Source of the DNA: Candidatus Defluviilinea proxima
GTDB lineage: Bacteria > Chloroflexota > Anaerolineae > Anaerolineales > Villigracilaceae
Reading direction: 5' to 3'
DNA: 64,000 nucleotides
Assembly: GCA_016721115.1 (NCBI GenBank)
Contig: JADKIW010000001.1
Span: 3,983,501 to 4,047,500, forward strand
The translations under genes were made by a program, and so were the position numbers. Shown here one piece after another: positions 8,403-16,611 of this stretch. Within the stretch, counting starts at the first letter, position 1. Each line of letters opens with the position of its first letter. Below the pieces are notes generated by a model. That model ran no database searches. It was given only the letters and a program-made list of their open reading frames with translations, and was not told where the DNA came from.

Positions 8403-10274
8403 ATGATGGGAGCCATGCGTAGACTTTTACAAGACAGGTTCATGGGTATTCAGGCAAAGCTGGTCTTTCCGCTTGCCGTGACTATACTCCTGCTGGTTGC
8501 CGTCCTGTCTCCGTTGACAAACCGCGTCATCAACAGTCAGATCGAATCGGAAGCAGATCGCCGCCTTGCAGAGATCGCTGATTCCGTCGGGGCGTTGATC
8601 GAGAACACGGAAGTGTTGGTGAAAAACAACGCGACCCTTCTCGCTAAACAGCCAGAGGTGGTGATTGCTTTCGACAACCCATCCATCTCTAGTGATTTAC
8701 TAACAGAGATCAAAACTTCTTTGAATCTGCAAGAGCTTTCCCTTTACACAGCTAATTTCAAACCAGGGGACCTTGCCTACTTCTACGGTGGCCCTACAGT
8801 TGCCCGCAGGTTACAAGTCAGTGAAGATGCTACACGTATCCGCGAAGAATTGATCCTAAAGGCAATTGAGTCTCAAAGCGCCGTGAGCAGTGTAGCGATT
8901 TCCGCGCAAAGCTCGCAGATTATCGGCGTTGCACCGGTATTTTCTCCCAGCAACCGTTTGCTTGGTGTTGTGTTGGCCGCGTTTTATATGGACGAAGAGT
9001 ACATAAAAAATGTAAGCGCCATCATCGATACAGACATTACTGTGATCAAAGATAACGCAGTCATTGCCGGGACGATTGACCCTGCCGTCGGATACGAAAC
9101 GCTTATCAATCAAGGCTGGCTCACGAGCACTGAGCTCCCTGCGGTGAACGTCAAATACAGCAACAATGTGGACTACCGTATGCTCGGACATCCACTTGTG
9201 GTTTCAGGGAATCAACAAGGTTCGGTATTGGTTGCCCAACCGATTCAAAACTTGTTCACTGTCAGTAAAAACATTCAGATCATATTGATCACAGTAACAG
9301 GTATCTTTGGCCTGACCGCGCTCTGGTTTTGGATCGCGGCCTTCCTTGCCTTCACACGTCCACTTGCACAAATGACACAAGCCACAACCAACATGAGTCA
9401 AGGTGACTTGAAACAAAAGGTCAATACGGCTTACATGTTGTTCAAAGACGAGATCACCATCTTGAGCGAGAACTTCAACAAGATGGCAGAGAACTTAAGC
9501 GAATCCTATTCCAGCTTAGAGGAACGCGTCGAACAACGGACTCAGGAATTGGCTGTAGCAAGAGACGAAGCAGTCGCGGCAAATCAGTCCAAGTCTGAAT
9601 TTGTTTCGCTCGTTTCCCATGAGCTCAAACTCCCAATGACATCCATCAAAGGATACAGCGACTTAATGCTTTCGGGGGCAACCGGCCAATTGAGCGAGAA
9701 TCAGGTCAACTTCCTGACAACGATCCGCAACAACGTCAACCGCATGGCAACGCTCGTCTCAGACCTCGCAGACATCTCGCGCATCGAAAGCGGTAACTTA
9801 CGTCTCGAACCACGTGAAGTGCCGGTATGGGATGTCATTGATGAAGTAGTCACGCTCACACGCACACAGGTCACACAGAAAAATCAAACTGTCACGGTGG
9901 ATATTCCCAAAGAACTCCCCAAGTCATGGTGCGACCGTAACCGTCTTGCACAGGTACTTACCAATCTCATCAGCAATGCCAACAAATACACACCCGAAGG
10001 CGGCGCGATCATCGTGCAAGCCATTCAACAAGATGACATGATCCAGATCAAAGTACAGGATAATGGCTTAGGCATGACTCCTGAAGATCAAGAAAAACTT
10101 TTTGGCAAATTCTTCCGTTCGGCCGATGAAAAGGTCCGCGAGGCGCCCGGCACCGGGCTCGGCCTCAGCATCACCAAGAACCTCATCGAAATGCAGGGTG
10201 GGAAGATCTGGTTCGAAAGCGAATTCCGCAAAGGGACGAGTTTCTACTTTACAGTCCCAATTACATCGGATTAA
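8403..10274 (+). CDS. Membrane sensor histidine kinase (Cache-like sensor, HAMP, HisKA, HATPase)
   Basis: The 623-residue kinase has a membrane helix near residues 20-35, a large extracytoplasmic sensor domain of about 250 residues resembling a double Cache fold, a second helix near residues 290-315, a HAMP linker (FTRPLAQMTQATTNMSQGDL), a short coiled coil (SYSSLEERVEQRTQELA), a HisKA domain and an HATPase domain. The phospho-acceptor is His406 in SHELKLPMTSIKGY; ATP-binding boxes are NLISNANKYTPEGG, DNGLGM and GTGLGLSI. No response regulator gene lies beside it, so its partner is elsewhere. The GAAAGG hairpin after it is a terminator. Confidence 0.92.
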   Translation: MMGAMRRLLQDRFMGIQAKLVFPLAVTILLLVAVLSPLTNRVINSQIESEADRRLAEIADSVGALIENTEVLVKNNATLLAKQPEVVIAFDNPSISSDLLTEIKTSLNLQELSLYTANFKPGDLAYFYGGPTVARRLQVSEDATRIREELILKAIESQSAVSSVAISAQSSQIIGVAPVFSPSNRLLGVVLAAFYMDEEYIKNVSAIIDTDITVIKDNAVIAGTIDPAVGYETLINQGWLTSTELPAVNVKYSNNVDYRMLGHPLVVSGNQQGSVLVAQPIQNLFTVSKNIQIILITVTGIFGLTALWFWIAAFLAFTRPLAQMTQATTNMSQGDLKQKVNTAYMLFKDEITILSENFNKMAENLSESYSSLEERVEQRTQELAVARDEAVAANQSKSEFVSLVSHELKLPMTSIKGYSDLMLSGATGQLSENQVNFLTTIRNNVNRMATLVSDLADISRIESGNLRLEPREVPVWDVIDEVVTLTRTQVTQKNQTVTVDIPKELPKSWCDRNRLAQVLTNLISNANKYTPEGGAIIVQAIQQDDMIQIKVQDNGLGMTPEDQEKLFGKFFRSADEKVREAPGTGLGLSITKNLIEMQGGKIWFESEFRKGTSFYFTVPITSD

Positions 10275-10311
10275 AATCCGCCTCAAGCGTAGCTGAAACC
10301 TGACCCTACAC

Positions 10312-10345
10312 AAATAGCCTTTCCTTGCGAAAGGCTATTTTTTTA
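10312..10345 (+). terminator. Rho-independent terminator after the histidine kinase
   Basis: AAATAGCCTTT pairs with AAAGGCTATTT across a six-base loop, then a run of T follows. It lies about 40 bases after the kinase stop. Confidence 0.85.
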
Positions 10346-10348
10346 AAG

Positions 10349-10377
10349 TTAAGCTTTTTCATACAGACGTGTATAAT
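10349..10377 (+). promoter_or_regulatory. Promoter of the lipoprotein esterase gene
   Basis: TATAAT at 10372-10377 is preceded at 17 bases by TTAAGC (10349-10354). The predicted transcription start falls only a few bases before the ATG at 10388, so the transcript would have almost no leader. Confidence 0.55.
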
Positions 10378-10387
10378 CCCCTAAAAA

Positions 10388-11308
10388 ATGGCGAGGATTC
10401 ATAATTCAACTATGGGCACCCGAATCATCTTGATCGTGCTAAGCCTGCTCCTACTTGCGGCCTGCGGCCCCAAAAGACCCACATTCGATAAAACGAAATT
10501 CGGCACAACAGAACATGATGTTACATACTGCACTGTAAACGAACTCCCCCAAAAAATGGATGTGTACTACCCATCCTCCGGTGGCCCGTGGCCGGTGCTT
10601 GTTTATATGCATGGCGGAAGTTGGTATCAGGGCGATAAGTCCGATGGCGTTGGTTGGGGTGATATGGCAAAGTCCGGTGTTCTGGTGGTCTCTCTGAACT
10701 ATCGACTGGGTGATTATCAAACTAAATTCCCAGCCATGATCGAAGATATAAAATGCGCCGTCCGCTACTTGCGGGCACATCAATACGAATACAACCTTGA
10801 CCCTGATCGTTTTGCCGCTGTTGGCGCCAGCGCAGGTGGACATCTCGCCGCCCTACTCGCCACAGCTGATCCATCCGCTGGCTGGGATGTGGGAGAGTAT
10901 CTCGATCAGTCTAGTAAGGTACAAGCAGTTATCGTCATGTCAGGAATCGCAGATTTCACAAGTAACATTCCCAATGGATTGAACACATCGATCTTCTACT
11001 CGTTCGGCTATCTGGCTGGCAGTAACACACCGGAAAACGCAACCGCCAGTCCAATCACATACGTCACGCCTGATGACCCGCCTTTTCTTATTATTCATGG
11101 CGACAAAGATGGTGTTGTCCCTATCGCACAAGCAGAAATACTAGATCAGAAACTTAAAGAGGCTGGTGTACCTTCCACCTTTGTGACCATCCAAGGCGGA
11201 GACCACTCACTGAAGACCCTGAGTGGAGAGCCAACCATCCCTTCACAGGAAGAGTACTCAAAGATCATTTCGGATTTTTTGAAGGAACATTTAAAGCTGA
11301 AACAATAG
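10388..11308 (+). CDS. Exported lipoprotein alpha/beta hydrolase (carboxylesterase, BD-FAE type)
   Basis: A lipoprotein signal ends in the lipobox LLAAC, so the enzyme is acylated and held on the outer face of the membrane. The hydrolase domain shows YMHGGSWYQGDKS (oxyanion hole), NYRLGDY, the nucleophile motif VGASAGGHLAALLA near residue 150, the acid in HGDKDGVVP and the His in GGDHSL. This is the pattern of esterases that deacylate feruloyl, acetyl or other short esters. An alternative start at 10412 would give a shorter signal peptide, but the promoter position favours 10388. Confidence 0.85.
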   Translation: MARIHNSTMGTRIILIVLSLLLLAACGPKRPTFDKTKFGTTEHDVTYCTVNELPQKMDVYYPSSGGPWPVLVYMHGGSWYQGDKSDGVGWGDMAKSGVLVVSLNYRLGDYQTKFPAMIEDIKCAVRYLRAHQYEYNLDPDRFAAVGASAGGHLAALLATADPSAGWDVGEYLDQSSKVQAVIVMSGIADFTSNIPNGLNTSIFYSFGYLAGSNTPENATASPITYVTPDDPPFLIIHGDKDGVVPIAQAEILDQKLKEAGVPSTFVTIQGGDHSLKTLSGEPTIPSQEEYSKIISDFLKEHLKLKQ

Positions 11309-11341
11309 GGTAACAAAACTTACTCGGAAAAGGAAATGCCA

Positions 11342-11929
11342 ATGCTCACCGGTGTTTACCAATCGATTCCACTCATCGTGTTACTTATCGTATACTACAT
11401 GCTAGATATCTGGCTAATGCGTCGCTTCAATCCCAATCGTGGCTTGTTGGAAAAAAGGGACACTCTCAATACAACTACAATTTTCATCGCGTTAACGCTA
11501 ATAGTACTTCAACCCGTCTTCATGCCCTGGCTGGGCATCCATATTACAGCCTCATGGGGATTAATAGTTCAGGTTATCGGTGTGCTTCTTATTATGCTTG
11601 GTTTTTTGTTGATGGTATGGGTGCGGTTACACTTAAAAGGGCTATTCTCAGAACAGGTGGAACTACAACCTGGCCACCACTTGGTAAACACCGGCCCGTA
11701 TGCATACATTCGTCACCCGCTATACACTACGTTTTACTTAATGGCATTAGGTTTGTTGTTAATCAAACCAGCTGTGTTCGAGTTGTTCATTCTATGCTTT
11801 ATTCTCTGGCATTTTTCAAAACTGGCAAAAAAGGAAGACACCCTGCTCAGTAAAGAATTACCCGGCTACAAGGAATACATGGCAATCACGCCCGCCTTCC
11901 TGCCTACTCCATGGCGGGCTGCAAAGTAA
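11342..11929 (+). CDS. Isoprenylcysteine carboxyl methyltransferase-like membrane protein
   Basis: The 195-residue protein has about five membrane helices and the ICMT/phospholipid methyltransferase motif LVNTGPYAYIRHPLYTTFYLMALGLLL near residues 115-140, followed by a C-terminal GYKEYMAITPAFLP. Members use S-adenosylmethionine to methylate isoprenoid or lipid substrates; in bacteria the substrate is usually unknown. AGGAA lies seven bases before the ATG at 11342 but only one base before an upstream ATG at 11336, so I choose the later one. It follows the esterase by 33 bases and may share its transcript. Confidence 0.8.
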   Translation: MLTGVYQSIPLIVLLIVYYMLDIWLMRRFNPNRGLLEKRDTLNTTTIFIALTLIVLQPVFMPWLGIHITASWGLIVQVIGVLLIMLGFLLMVWVRLHLKGLFSEQVELQPGHHLVNTGPYAYIRHPLYTTFYLMALGLLLIKPAVFELFILCFILWHFSKLAKKEDTLLSKELPGYKEYMAITPAFLPTPWRAAK

Positions 11930-11935
11930 TAAAAG

Positions 11936-12532
11936 CTATTGAGCAAGCATTTCACTCAAACGCTTCTTCACCTCAGGCCATTCAGAATTGATGATGCTGT
12001 AATACACTGAGTGACGGATCCGCCCGGTTGGCAAGATCATGTGATTGCGCAACACGCCTTCCTTCACTGCGCCGATCCGCTCGATAGCTCTCTGTGATCG
12101 CAGGTTCAACGAATCCGTTTTGATCTGCACGCGAATGCAACCCAATGTCTCAAAGGCGTGTGTTAATAGCAAATACTTGCATTCGGTGTTCACGGCGGTC
12201 CGCTGAAAATCAACTCCATACCATGTTCCGCCTATTTCAAGTCCCTTATCTTTCGGCATGATATTCAAATAGCGCGTCGCTCCAGCGATACGGCCAGATG
12301 CAAGATGAATGACAACAAAGGGAAGGTCTGTCCCTCTTCCGGCACGCGTGACAATATCGCGCACCCAATTTCTCATATCGGTCTCTGTTTCCATGTTTCC
12401 ATACAACATGAAATCCCAAAACGTTTGCCCAACACCGATCTCAGCCAACCCGGGGACATGAGCTTCTGTCATCGGTTCAAGCCGTACGTGGTTGCCTTCC
12501 AGCACAACAGGTTTTATTTCAAGAGCAGCCAT
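11936..12532 (-). CDS. GNAT N-acetyltransferase (RimJ/RimL type)
   Basis: The 198-residue protein matches the RimJ/RimL branch of GNAT acetyltransferases: HVRLEPMTEAHVPGLAEIG at the N-terminus, GATRYLNIMPKDKGLEIGGTWYG in the middle, LLTHAFETLGCIRVQIKTDSLNLRSQRAIERIGAVKEGVLRNHM near the end. The last segment is the acetyl-CoA pyrophosphate and substrate region. Its substrate cannot be read from sequence. The start lies 19 bases inside the end of murE, so the two are coupled. Confidence 0.85.
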   Translation of the reverse strand: MAALEIKPVVLEGNHVRLEPMTEAHVPGLAEIGVGQTFWDFMLYGNMETETDMRNWVRDIVTRAGRGTDLPFVVIHLASGRIAGATRYLNIMPKDKGLEIGGTWYGVDFQRTAVNTECKYLLLTHAFETLGCIRVQIKTDSLNLRSQRAIERIGAVKEGVLRNHMILPTGRIRHSVYYSIINSEWPEVKKRLSEMLAQ

Positions 12533-14130
12533 TCTTTTTCCTCTGTATCTTGCGTAGGCAGATAAGGCATCTTCGGGCCTTCCACACCAAGGTATTCGCT
12601 CAACGCGGCCCGCATCGCAACACGATCATCCCACAAATGTTCGCGCTCTCCAAAACACATGGACTGTTCATGTCCCTTGCCACATGAGATCACAATATCA
12701 CCGGGACGTGCCAATTTCAACGCAAAGCGGATTGCTTCGCCCCGATCTGGGATTCGCCAAAATGTCTCTCCTTCGCGTCCTCCCTTGGACCCTTCGACTG
12801 GTCGCTCAGGGCGACGCCTTGCACCTGCCGCCATTTCCTCGAGAATTCCATCCAGCGATTCGGTACGCGGGTCTTCGGCAGTCAATATCGAGAGATCAGC
12901 CAGTTCAGCAGATGTTTCTGCCATCATGCGACGTTTTTCCTTATCCCGCAAGCCAGCAGAACCAAAAATACAGATTACACGACCACTCGTCATCGGTCGG
13001 ACAGCTTCCAGTGCAGATCTCAACGCATTTGGAGTATGGGCAAAATCCACAATGGCCGTGAAGTTCTGTCCCAAGTCGATGCGTTCCATACGGCCAGAAA
13101 CACCATCCAGGGAGGCAATTCCCTGTGCGGCAACTTCTGGCTTGATACCCAGCCCATAGACGGCAACAGTAAACGCGGCGAGACAATTCGAAACATTGAA
13201 CGCGCCAACCAGTTTGCTCGTTACATCTACCTGAAAGTCTTTGCTCTGTGCCGTGAAATGGATTCCCGATGGGCTGTAGGAAATATCCATTGCGCGCACA
13301 TCCGAGCCTTCTCCCAATCCATAATTCAGCTTGTTGACTTTGATAAAGGTATTCAGAAAATCAAACGATTTGACGTCGTCACGGTTGATCACGCCCAAGC
13401 GTGGATTTCCCTGTGGCTTATCCAAAGTAATTTCAAGGCTGGAGAATAATCTCGCTTTAGCGGCGCGATAGTTTTCGTATGTGCCATGTTCGTTCATGTG
13501 CTCGTGAGTAATATTCGTGACAACGCCAATATCAAATGCACAGGCATCCACGCGGTGCTGTGACCATCCATGTGAAGTGGTCTCGAGCACAACATGAGTC
13601 AAGCCAGCATCCACCATCTTTGCTAGATAGCGCTGAACATCATGCGCATCTGGTGTGGTGACATGGAATCCTGTATCCAATACTTCGTCACCGATCACCG
13701 CATTGACCGTGGAGATCATGCCTGCCTTGATGTTCGCCGCGATCAAAATTTGATACAACAGGTTTGTCGTAGTCGTCTTGCCGTCGGTGCCGGTCACACC
13801 GATCACTGTCAGCTTACGACCCGGCCATTCGTGGAACGAACCAGCTATCCACGTCAGGACTTGACGCGTGTTTTCGAGTCGAATATATGGGACGGAGATG
13901 CCGACAATCTCTTTTTCGCCAACAACAGCAACAGCGCCATTGTCAATCGCTTTCTGAATGTAGTTGTGGCCGTCTGCAGTGCCGCCGGTCAACGCAACGA
14001 AAAGATGACCGTGTTGTACAGCACGGCTGTCAATGGATATACCGCTGATCAGAATGTCGGGTGCATCCTTCACGCGAAAGGCGCTTGGAAGCTCAGCAAA
14101 GATTTGTTTGAGTGATTTTTGATGGTTCAT
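12514..14130 (-). CDS. murE: UDP-N-acetylmuramyl-tripeptide synthetase MurE
   Basis: This cytoplasmic ligase adds the third amino acid of the peptidoglycan stem to UDP-MurNAc-L-Ala-D-Glu. The P-loop GVTGTDGKTTTTNLLYQ lies near residue 108, ETTSHG binds substrate, a carbamylated-Lys region NYRAAKARLFS follows, and the C-terminal domain contains GSAGLRDKEKRRMMAE and AEDPRTES. In diaminopimelate-adding enzymes the last motif reads DNPR; EDPR here leaves the third amino acid uncertain. About 15 residues before WRIPDRGEAI (RRRPERPVEGSKGGREG) are encoded by a repeat-like insertion. The start at 14130 is preferred to 14166 because the longer frame would run through the upstream terminator. It follows the atp genes but is separated from them by that terminator. 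Confidence 0.92.
   Translation of the reverse strand: MNHQKSLKQIFAELPSAFRVKDAPDILISGISIDSRAVQHGHLFVALTGGTADGHNYIQKAIDNGAVAVVGEKEIVGISVPYIRLENTRQVLTWIAGSFHEWPGRKLTVIGVTGTDGKTTTTNLLYQILIAANIKAGMISTVNAVIGDEVLDTGFHVTTPDAHDVQRYLAKMVDAGLTHVVLETTSHGWSQHRVDACAFDIGVVTNITHEHMNEHGTYENYRAAKARLFSSLEITLDKPQGNPRLGVINRDDVKSFDFLNTFIKVNKLNYGLGEGSDVRAMDISYSPSGIHFTAQSKDFQVDVTSKLVGAFNVSNCLAAFTVAVYGLGIKPEVAAQGIASLDGVSGRMERIDLGQNFTAIVDFAHTPNALRSALEAVRPMTSGRVICIFGSAGLRDKEKRRMMAETSAELADLSILTAEDPRTESLDGILEEMAAGARRRPERPVEGSKGGREGETFWRIPDRGEAIRFALKLARPGDIVISCGKGHEQSMCFGEREHLWDDRVAMRAALSEYLGVEGPKMPYLPTQDTEEKEWLLLK
12789..12816. repeat. Repeat-like segment inside murE
   Basis: CCCTTCGAC and GTCGCTCAGGG form an imperfect inverted repeat inside the murE coding sequence. 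It encodes a low-complexity Arg/Glu/Gly stretch with no counterpart in typical MurE proteins and keeps the reading frame. The motif CCCTGAGC-GTCGAAGGG resembles short dispersed repeats found in many genomes; the number of copies here cannot be counted from one window. Confidence 0.5.
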
Positions 14131-14142
14131 AGTTAAACAAAA

Positions 14143-14174
14143 AAAGGGTTTTGGTAATTTTACCAAAACCCTTT
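14143..14174 (-). terminator. Terminator after the atp genes
   Basis: A 15-base-pair perfect stem (AAAGGGTTTTGGTAA and its complement) with a two-base loop is followed on the minus strand by seven T. It lies between the stop of the b-delta subunit gene and the start of murE, and so closes the F0 operon. Confidence 0.9.
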
Positions 14175-14186
14175 CATCAGACTTTT

Positions 14187-14906
14187 TTACTTCAGGCTGT
14201 GGCGTAGACCTTCGAGCTTGCCTGCGACTGAACCGTCGAGGACCTTGCCGCCAATCTTGACGACCAGGCCGCCGAGGATAGCGGGGTCAACTTTGAAGGA
14301 AATTTCTTTCGCATCGAAACTCTTCTTGACAGTTGCTTGCTCGTCGCTGGTGAGGGGCAACGCGCTGGTGACTTCGGCGGCATCGCCTTTGAACTCGCCT
14401 TCAACCACGACCACCTTACCAGACTTCACGCCGGAGAAGAACTCATCAAGCAAGGCACGCTGTTTCTTCTCATCCAATGCTTCGCCGACCAATTTGTTCG
14501 CGGCGGCGATGGCCAAGGATGCAACCTGACCGCGCAGGTCACCAAGAACGCGAGCGCGTTCGAGCTCGGCTTCGGCAACGGCGGCTTCACGAGCCTTGAC
14601 AGCCTCAGCTTCAACAGCGGCTTTCACGTCCTTGCCTGCGGAGGCGGCACGTTCGGTGGCTTCTGCCACGATCTTGCCAGCTTCCACATTTGCCTTGGAA
14701 ATGATACTTGCCGCTTCTTTTTCGGCATTTGCGCGGGCTTCTGCGGCCACACGGGCATCTTCGAGGCCCTGTGCAATTTTCTGTTTGCGGGTCTCCATCA
14801 TGTTCAACATGGGCTGATAGACCCAAGCGTTCAATGTCAGAAAAACAATGATGAACGCAATAATTTGAACGATGAGCAGACCGAGATTAATACCAAGTGC
14901 TTCCAT
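14187..14906 (-). CDS. atpF: ATP synthase F0 subunit b fused to the delta C-terminal domain
   Basis: Residues 1-160 are an ordinary subunit b: one N-terminal membrane helix (LGLLIVQIIAFIIVFLTLNAWVY), then a long Ala/Glu-rich helix forming the peripheral stalk (MLNMMETRKQKIAQGLEDARVAAEARANAEKE), and RGQVASLAIAAANKLVGEALDE. Residues from about 165 to 239 match the C-terminal domain of subunit delta: TSALPLTSDEQATVKKSF, then VDPAILGGLVVKIGGKVLDGSVAGKLEGLRHSL. The helical N-terminal domain of delta, which binds the alpha subunit N-termini, appears to be missing or strongly reduced. No separate atpH lies in the window. The gene is last in the operon atpI-atpB-atpE-atpF. Confidence 0.88.
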   Translation of the reverse strand: MEALGINLGLLIVQIIAFIIVFLTLNAWVYQPMLNMMETRKQKIAQGLEDARVAAEARANAEKEAASIISKANVEAGKIVAEATERAASAGKDVKAAVEAEAVKAREAAVAEAELERARVLGDLRGQVASLAIAAANKLVGEALDEKKQRALLDEFFSGVKSGKVVVVEGEFKGDAAEVTSALPLTSDEQATVKKSFDAKEISFKVDPAILGGLVVKIGGKVLDGSVAGKLEGLRHSLK

Positions 14907-14923
14907 CTGTTGCTCCTATTCGA

Positions 14924-15166
14924 TTACACGACTTTGAAGAGCATGAGGAACGCGATAACCAAACAGTAGATCGCGATCGCTTCAGAGAACGCGATGCCAA
15001 GGATCATGTTGGTCAGCAAGTTACCGTAGGTATCTGGGTTACGCGCCATACCGGTAAGCGCACCTTGCACACTCAAACCGATACCAATACCTGCGCCAGC
15101 GGCGCCGATCATCGCGAGCCCTGCGCCCACGTAGCGCATCGCATCCAAAAGAAATTGTCCATCCAT
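14924..15166 (-). CDS. atpE: ATP synthase F0 subunit c
   Basis: This 80-residue protein is the ring-forming proteolipid: two hydrophobic helices joined by a polar loop (ARNPDTY). The ion-binding Glu lies in ILGIAFSEAIAIYCLVIAF. The residues that coordinate sodium in Na+-type rings (Gln at the inner-helix site, Ser-Thr after the Glu) are replaced by Ile and Ala-Ile, so the ring should carry protons. The first helix contains GAAGAGIGIGLSVQGAL, the small-residue packing motif. Strong ribosome binding site (AGGAGG) before the start. Sits between atpB and atpF. Confidence 0.95.
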   Translation of the reverse strand: MDGQFLLDAMRYVGAGLAMIGAAGAGIGIGLSVQGALTGMARNPDTYGNLLTNMILGIAFSEAIAIYCLVIAFLMLFKVV

Positions 15167-15205
15167 ATTACAAGCCTCCTTAGGGTTATCCTGTTATTGA
15201 TTAGA

Positions 15206-16180
15206 TTAGTGTGCTTCTGCGTGTTCGTCGCCGTGACCTTGCGTGGCCTGCGCCATGAAGACCATCGTCAACATACCGAACACGAACGCCTGGATGACGC
15301 CCACGAACAATTCGAACATCATCACCATTGCGGGCAAAATGGAAATCTTGCCCAACAAGCCCGCAACGATCGCCACGAGCACGATACCTGCGAACATATT
15401 ACCGAAAAGACGGAAGGCAAACGAAAGGATCTTGGACAATTCCGAGATCAACTCCAGCAAGCCGACCAAAAAGTCCATTGCGCCGAAGAACGGGACCTTG
15501 AACATGCGCTTCGTATTGAAGAACTTGCTCAGATACCCAAGGCCCTGCGCACGGAAACCGATCACCTGGATCATCACCACTGCAATCAACGCAAGTGATA
15601 CGGTGAAGTTCAAGTCTACAGAAATACCACGAAAGAATGGAGCCAAAATGTAATCATGGCTCAATTCAGGGCCATAGATTTGCCAACCATGTAACTCGCT
15701 TCCGTGTTCACCGCCATGAGGATGCAAAACACCAATCGATTCAAAGCCAGGAATCAACTTGAGCAGGTTTGCAAACAACACATAAATCATGATCGTCGCA
15801 AACCAAGGGAAGATCATTTTGGCATACTTACCTGCTGAACCTTCGGTCAGGTTATAGAGCATTTCCAAAATAGCTTCCATGAGATTGCCAATGCCGCGCG
15901 GCACAAGATCGGTTTGTGCGCTCTGCTTCAACGAACGGTTGGTGAAAAACGCAATCACGATCAGCAGAACAAGAGTCACAGCCAAGGTAGGAATAGTATT
16001 CACTAAATACAAAGGACCAAAGCCGAGGAAATTTTCGACAATTGGCTCTTCGATCAGTTTTTCTGCGGCAACCGTGATCTCGGGTTGTACAGGCACAAAA
16101 ATGCCGCCCAAAATAAAACCTGCGATCATTAGTACCAGCACGACCCATCGGCGCCAGGGTCTTCGTGTTTCTTTTTCCAA
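15206..16180 (-). CDS. atpB: ATP synthase F0 subunit a
   Basis: The 324-residue membrane protein forms the proton half-channels next to the c-ring. The essential arginine is in LSFAFRLFGNMFAGIVLVAIVAG, and the C-terminal helix contains FVGVIQAFVFGMLTMVFMAQATQGH. FPWFATIMIYVLFANLLKLIPGF and LALIAVVMIQVIGFRAQGLGYL are also family-typical. It is longer than the E. coli subunit because of an N-terminal extension and a periplasmic loop with several His (HPHGGEHGSELHGWQ). The C-terminus ends in a His-rich tail, GHGDEHAEAH. The atpI-like gene lies 22 bases upstream. Confidence 0.95.
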   Translation of the reverse strand: MEKETRRPWRRWVVLVLMIAGFILGGIFVPVQPEITVAAEKLIEEPIVENFLGFGPLYLVNTIPTLAVTLVLLIVIAFFTNRSLKQSAQTDLVPRGIGNLMEAILEMLYNLTEGSAGKYAKMIFPWFATIMIYVLFANLLKLIPGFESIGVLHPHGGEHGSELHGWQIYGPELSHDYILAPFFRGISVDLNFTVSLALIAVVMIQVIGFRAQGLGYLSKFFNTKRMFKVPFFGAMDFLVGLLELISELSKILSFAFRLFGNMFAGIVLVAIVAGLLGKISILPAMVMMFELFVGVIQAFVFGMLTMVFMAQATQGHGDEHAEAH

Positions 16181-16202
16181 AATCCGCCTCCTATGACGAA
16201 AT

Positions 16203-16463
16203 CTATTTTTCTTTTTCCAGATCTTCTTTCATCCGTGCCAGTGTTTTGCGCCCGACGTTCAACATTACGAGCACCGACACGGGAATTCCTGCAAACAACA
16301 AAGCCAGCGTAATCACCGGCTTTGTATCAAAAATTTTGTCCAGCCACAATCCTGCGAACACCGAGACAAGGATGATAACCAATGTCAGGCATCCCATTTG
16401 CCCGATCAGCACGATCAACAGGTTCGTCAGGATGCTCCTGCCTTTTTGTTCTGATTGTGTCAT
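16203..16463 (-). CDS. AtpI/AtpZ-like ATP synthase accessory membrane protein
   Basis: The 86-residue protein has two membrane helices (about residues 15-37 and 47-67) around a short loop (LDKIFDTKPV) and a basic, charged tail (GRKTLARMKEDLEKEK). Small proteins of this type precede atpB in many bacteria; AtpI helps assemble the c-ring and AtpZ may act with it as a Mg2+/Ca2+ channel. I cannot separate the two subtypes by eye, so the symbol is left empty. It is first in the F0 operon, about 150 bases after nuoN. Confidence 0.75.
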   Translation of the reverse strand: MTQSEQKGRSILTNLLIVLIGQMGCLTLVIILVSVFAGLWLDKIFDTKPVITLALLFAGIPVSVLVMLNVGRKTLARMKEDLEKEK

Positions 16464-16483
16464 GTTGCACGATTATAAACGAC

Positions 16484-16550
16484 AGGCTAAAGGTATGTCA
16501 AACAACAAATATGACGAGTTACGTCCGCTTCCTTTTTGGACCTTTAGCCT
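16484..16550. repeat. Inverted repeat between nuoN and the atp genes
   Basis: AGGCTAAAGGT and ACCTTTAGCCT pair perfectly but are 45 bases apart. The element lies in the 148-base gap that separates the nuo block from the atp block. It has no T run, so it is more likely a dispersed repeat than a terminator. Confidence 0.4.
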
Positions 16551-16611
16551 GCCTTCGGTTACAAAAATCCTTTTCCTACACGACAAAAATCCTACGCCCA
16601 GCGTGGATCCT

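Noticed and set aside
14337..15598. Long plus-strand open frames opposite the atp genes
   Set aside because: They overlap conserved minus-strand subunits b, c and a over their whole lengths and show no family motif.
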